Shown here: in pieces, positions 63,172-64,000 of the stretch | How positions within the stretch are numbered: the stretch's first letter is position 1 | Layout: each line of letters starts with the position of its first letter | Assembly (NCBI RefSeq): GCF_030546645.1 | Contig: NZ_JAUOTO010000002.1 | Location: 868,001 to 932,000, forward strand | Direction: 5' to 3' | DNA length: 64,000 bases | DNA from: Flavitalea plasmicola | Lineage (GTDB): Bacteria; Bacteroidota; Bacteroidia; Chitinophagales; Chitinophagaceae | Translations under genes and position numbers: made by a program | Notes under the pieces: generated by a model | What the model was told of the DNA's origin: nothing | Seen by the model: only the letters and a program-made list of their open reading frames with translations | Database searches by the model: none

Positions 63172-64000
63172 TCAGACGCCCTTCTTACTTAGTACAAGAT
63201 AGAGCCCGCCGATCACCAGCACCATACCCGATATGGTATAAACCCCGATGGGCTCCTTCATCACCACATTGGCGATGAGAAAGCCCGACACCGGGCAGAG
63301 GAACAGCCAGAAAGAGGCCCTGGCGGCATTGTCCCTCAGCAGGTAGAGCCACAGCTGCACGGCGAAAATGGAAACGGGGATGGCCAGCCAAAGCACAGCT
63401 CCGATGGTATGCCAGTCCCAGCTATTGCGCGAAGCATCATAGGCAAAGGCGGCAAAAGGGAGAAGAAATGCCCCTCCGATCAATGTCTGCCAGCCATTGA
63501 TGGCCAGGATGGACAGACCATTCCAAGGCACCCGGGAAAAATAAAGAACGCCTGCGGAATAAGCCAGCATGCTCACCAGCAGCAACAGCAGCCCCCCGGG
63601 CGTCGCAGCGCTGTTCTGCAGCAAAGGCCAGGCTGCCAGCACTACGCCGGCACTGCACAGCAGCAAACTTAGCAGCGTATATATCCTCAACCGCTGGCGG
63701 AAGAACAACGCCGATATTAAATTAATGAACACGGGATTAGTAGCGATGGCAAGCGACCCCAGACCGGGAGACACATGCTGCATGGCCACGACATAAAGTC
63801 CCAGGTAAAGACTGATGTTCAACAGGCCATAGACAGCCAGCTGCCCCCATTCGCGGCCAACCGGCAGCCGGCTGCGCAGTACCAGGTGGGCGATCACCAG
63901 CATCAGCACCCCTGCCAGGAAAAACCGGGTGACACAAATCACCAATGGCTGGGCCGCCTGCAATCCCAGCTTCGTGGCAGTAGAGGCGGAAGACCATAAT
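63172..64000 (-). CDS. EamA/DMT-family transporter, cut by the window edge
   Basis: Ten-helix drug/metabolite transporter family. The visible part has the EamA repeats (GLNISLYLGLYVVAMQHVSP-like loop after the third helix; later WLFLCPVSGFLIANVVMKEP and a final VLVIGGLYLVL). The frame stays open to the last base, reading LWSSASTATKLGLQAAQPLV upstream, typical of the family's first helix, so the true start lies beyond 64000. An internal TTG at 63963 is not the real start. Substrate unknown. 27 bp upstream of the oxidoreductase gene. Confidence 0.9.
   Translation of the reverse strand, partial: LWSSASTATKLGLQAAQPLVICVTRFFLAGVLMLVIAHLVLRSRLPVGREWGQLAVYGLLNISLYLGLYVVAMQHVSPGLGSLAIATNPVFINLISALFFRQRLRIYTLLSLLLCSAGVVLAAWPLLQNSAATPGGLLLLLVSMLAYSAGVLYFSRVPWNGLSILAINGWQTLIGGAFLLPFAAFAYDASRNSWDWHTIGAVLWLAIPVSIFAVQLWLYLLRDNAARASFWLFLCPVSGFLIANVVMKEPIGVYTISGMVLVIGGLYLVLSKKGV

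Noticed and set aside
1-64000. tRNA, rRNA, CRISPR arrays and insertion sequences
   Set aside because: Read through the intergenic regions on both strands; no cloverleaf, array spacing or transposase was found.

Overview
The window looks like a chromosomal segment of a Bacteroidota bacterium, most likely family Chitinophagaceae (a Chitinophaga/Puia/Dinghuibacter-like soil organism). The evidence is two SusC/SusD pairs, FecR/ECF-sigma regulation, DUF5777, DUF6520-like and RteC-type proteins, an AT-rich translation start context without clear Shine-Dalgarno sites, and TAnnTTTG-like promoter boxes. GC is moderate, around one half by eye. No rRNA, tRNA, CRISPR array or insertion sequence was found.

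Region 1 (1-4.8 kb): a FecR anti-sigma gene divergent from an ECF sigma factor, two small unknown proteins, a dGTPase and a fumarylacetoacetate-hydrolase-family enzyme. Region 2 (4.9-19.7 kb) is a polysaccharide utilization locus. It runs on the minus strand as SusC, SusD, a phytanoyl-CoA-dioxygenase-like protein, a GH106 rhamnosidase-like enzyme, a GH28 pectinase-like enzyme and a very large secreted glycosidase-like protein. A divergent AraC regulator and a sugar isomerase/epimerase flank it. The enzyme set points to a rhamnose-containing pectin.

Region 3 (19.6-39.9 kb) is a surface or exopolysaccharide cluster in alternating strand blocks. It holds a short priming sugar transferase, several GT2/GT4/GT9/GT-C glycosyltransferases, three methyltransferases, a B12-type radical SAM enzyme, a nucleotidyltransferase-like protein, two polymerase/ligase-like membrane proteins, a Wzx flippase and an ABC exporter. 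Genes are tightly packed with many short overlaps.

Region 4 (40.0-46.3 kb): an envelope module (DUF5777 barrel, YceI, haem lipoprotein, OB-fold membrane protein) lies downstream of an ECF sigma factor and an unusual protein with an inner-membrane helix, a long Asn/Thr linker and a C-terminal outer-membrane barrel. DinB, LytTR and RteC genes follow. An 886-bp gene-free stretch comes next, with two facing terminators and a candidate small RNA.

Region 5 (47.1-57.7 kb): a helical-repeat protein, then sigma, FecR, SusC (with STN domain), SusD and a lipoprotein on the plus strand, and a DUF6520-like/MauE-like pair on the minus strand. Base composition shifts to AT-rich inside susC, at the start of its plug domain, and stays AT-rich to about 58 kb. 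This suggests a replaced receptor cassette. Region 6 (57.6-64 kb): a rare-looking fusion of a FAD oxidoreductase with a GT-C-like membrane protein, a solo AraC DNA-binding domain, a phytoene-desaturase-like oxidoreductase and an EamA transporter cut by the window edge.
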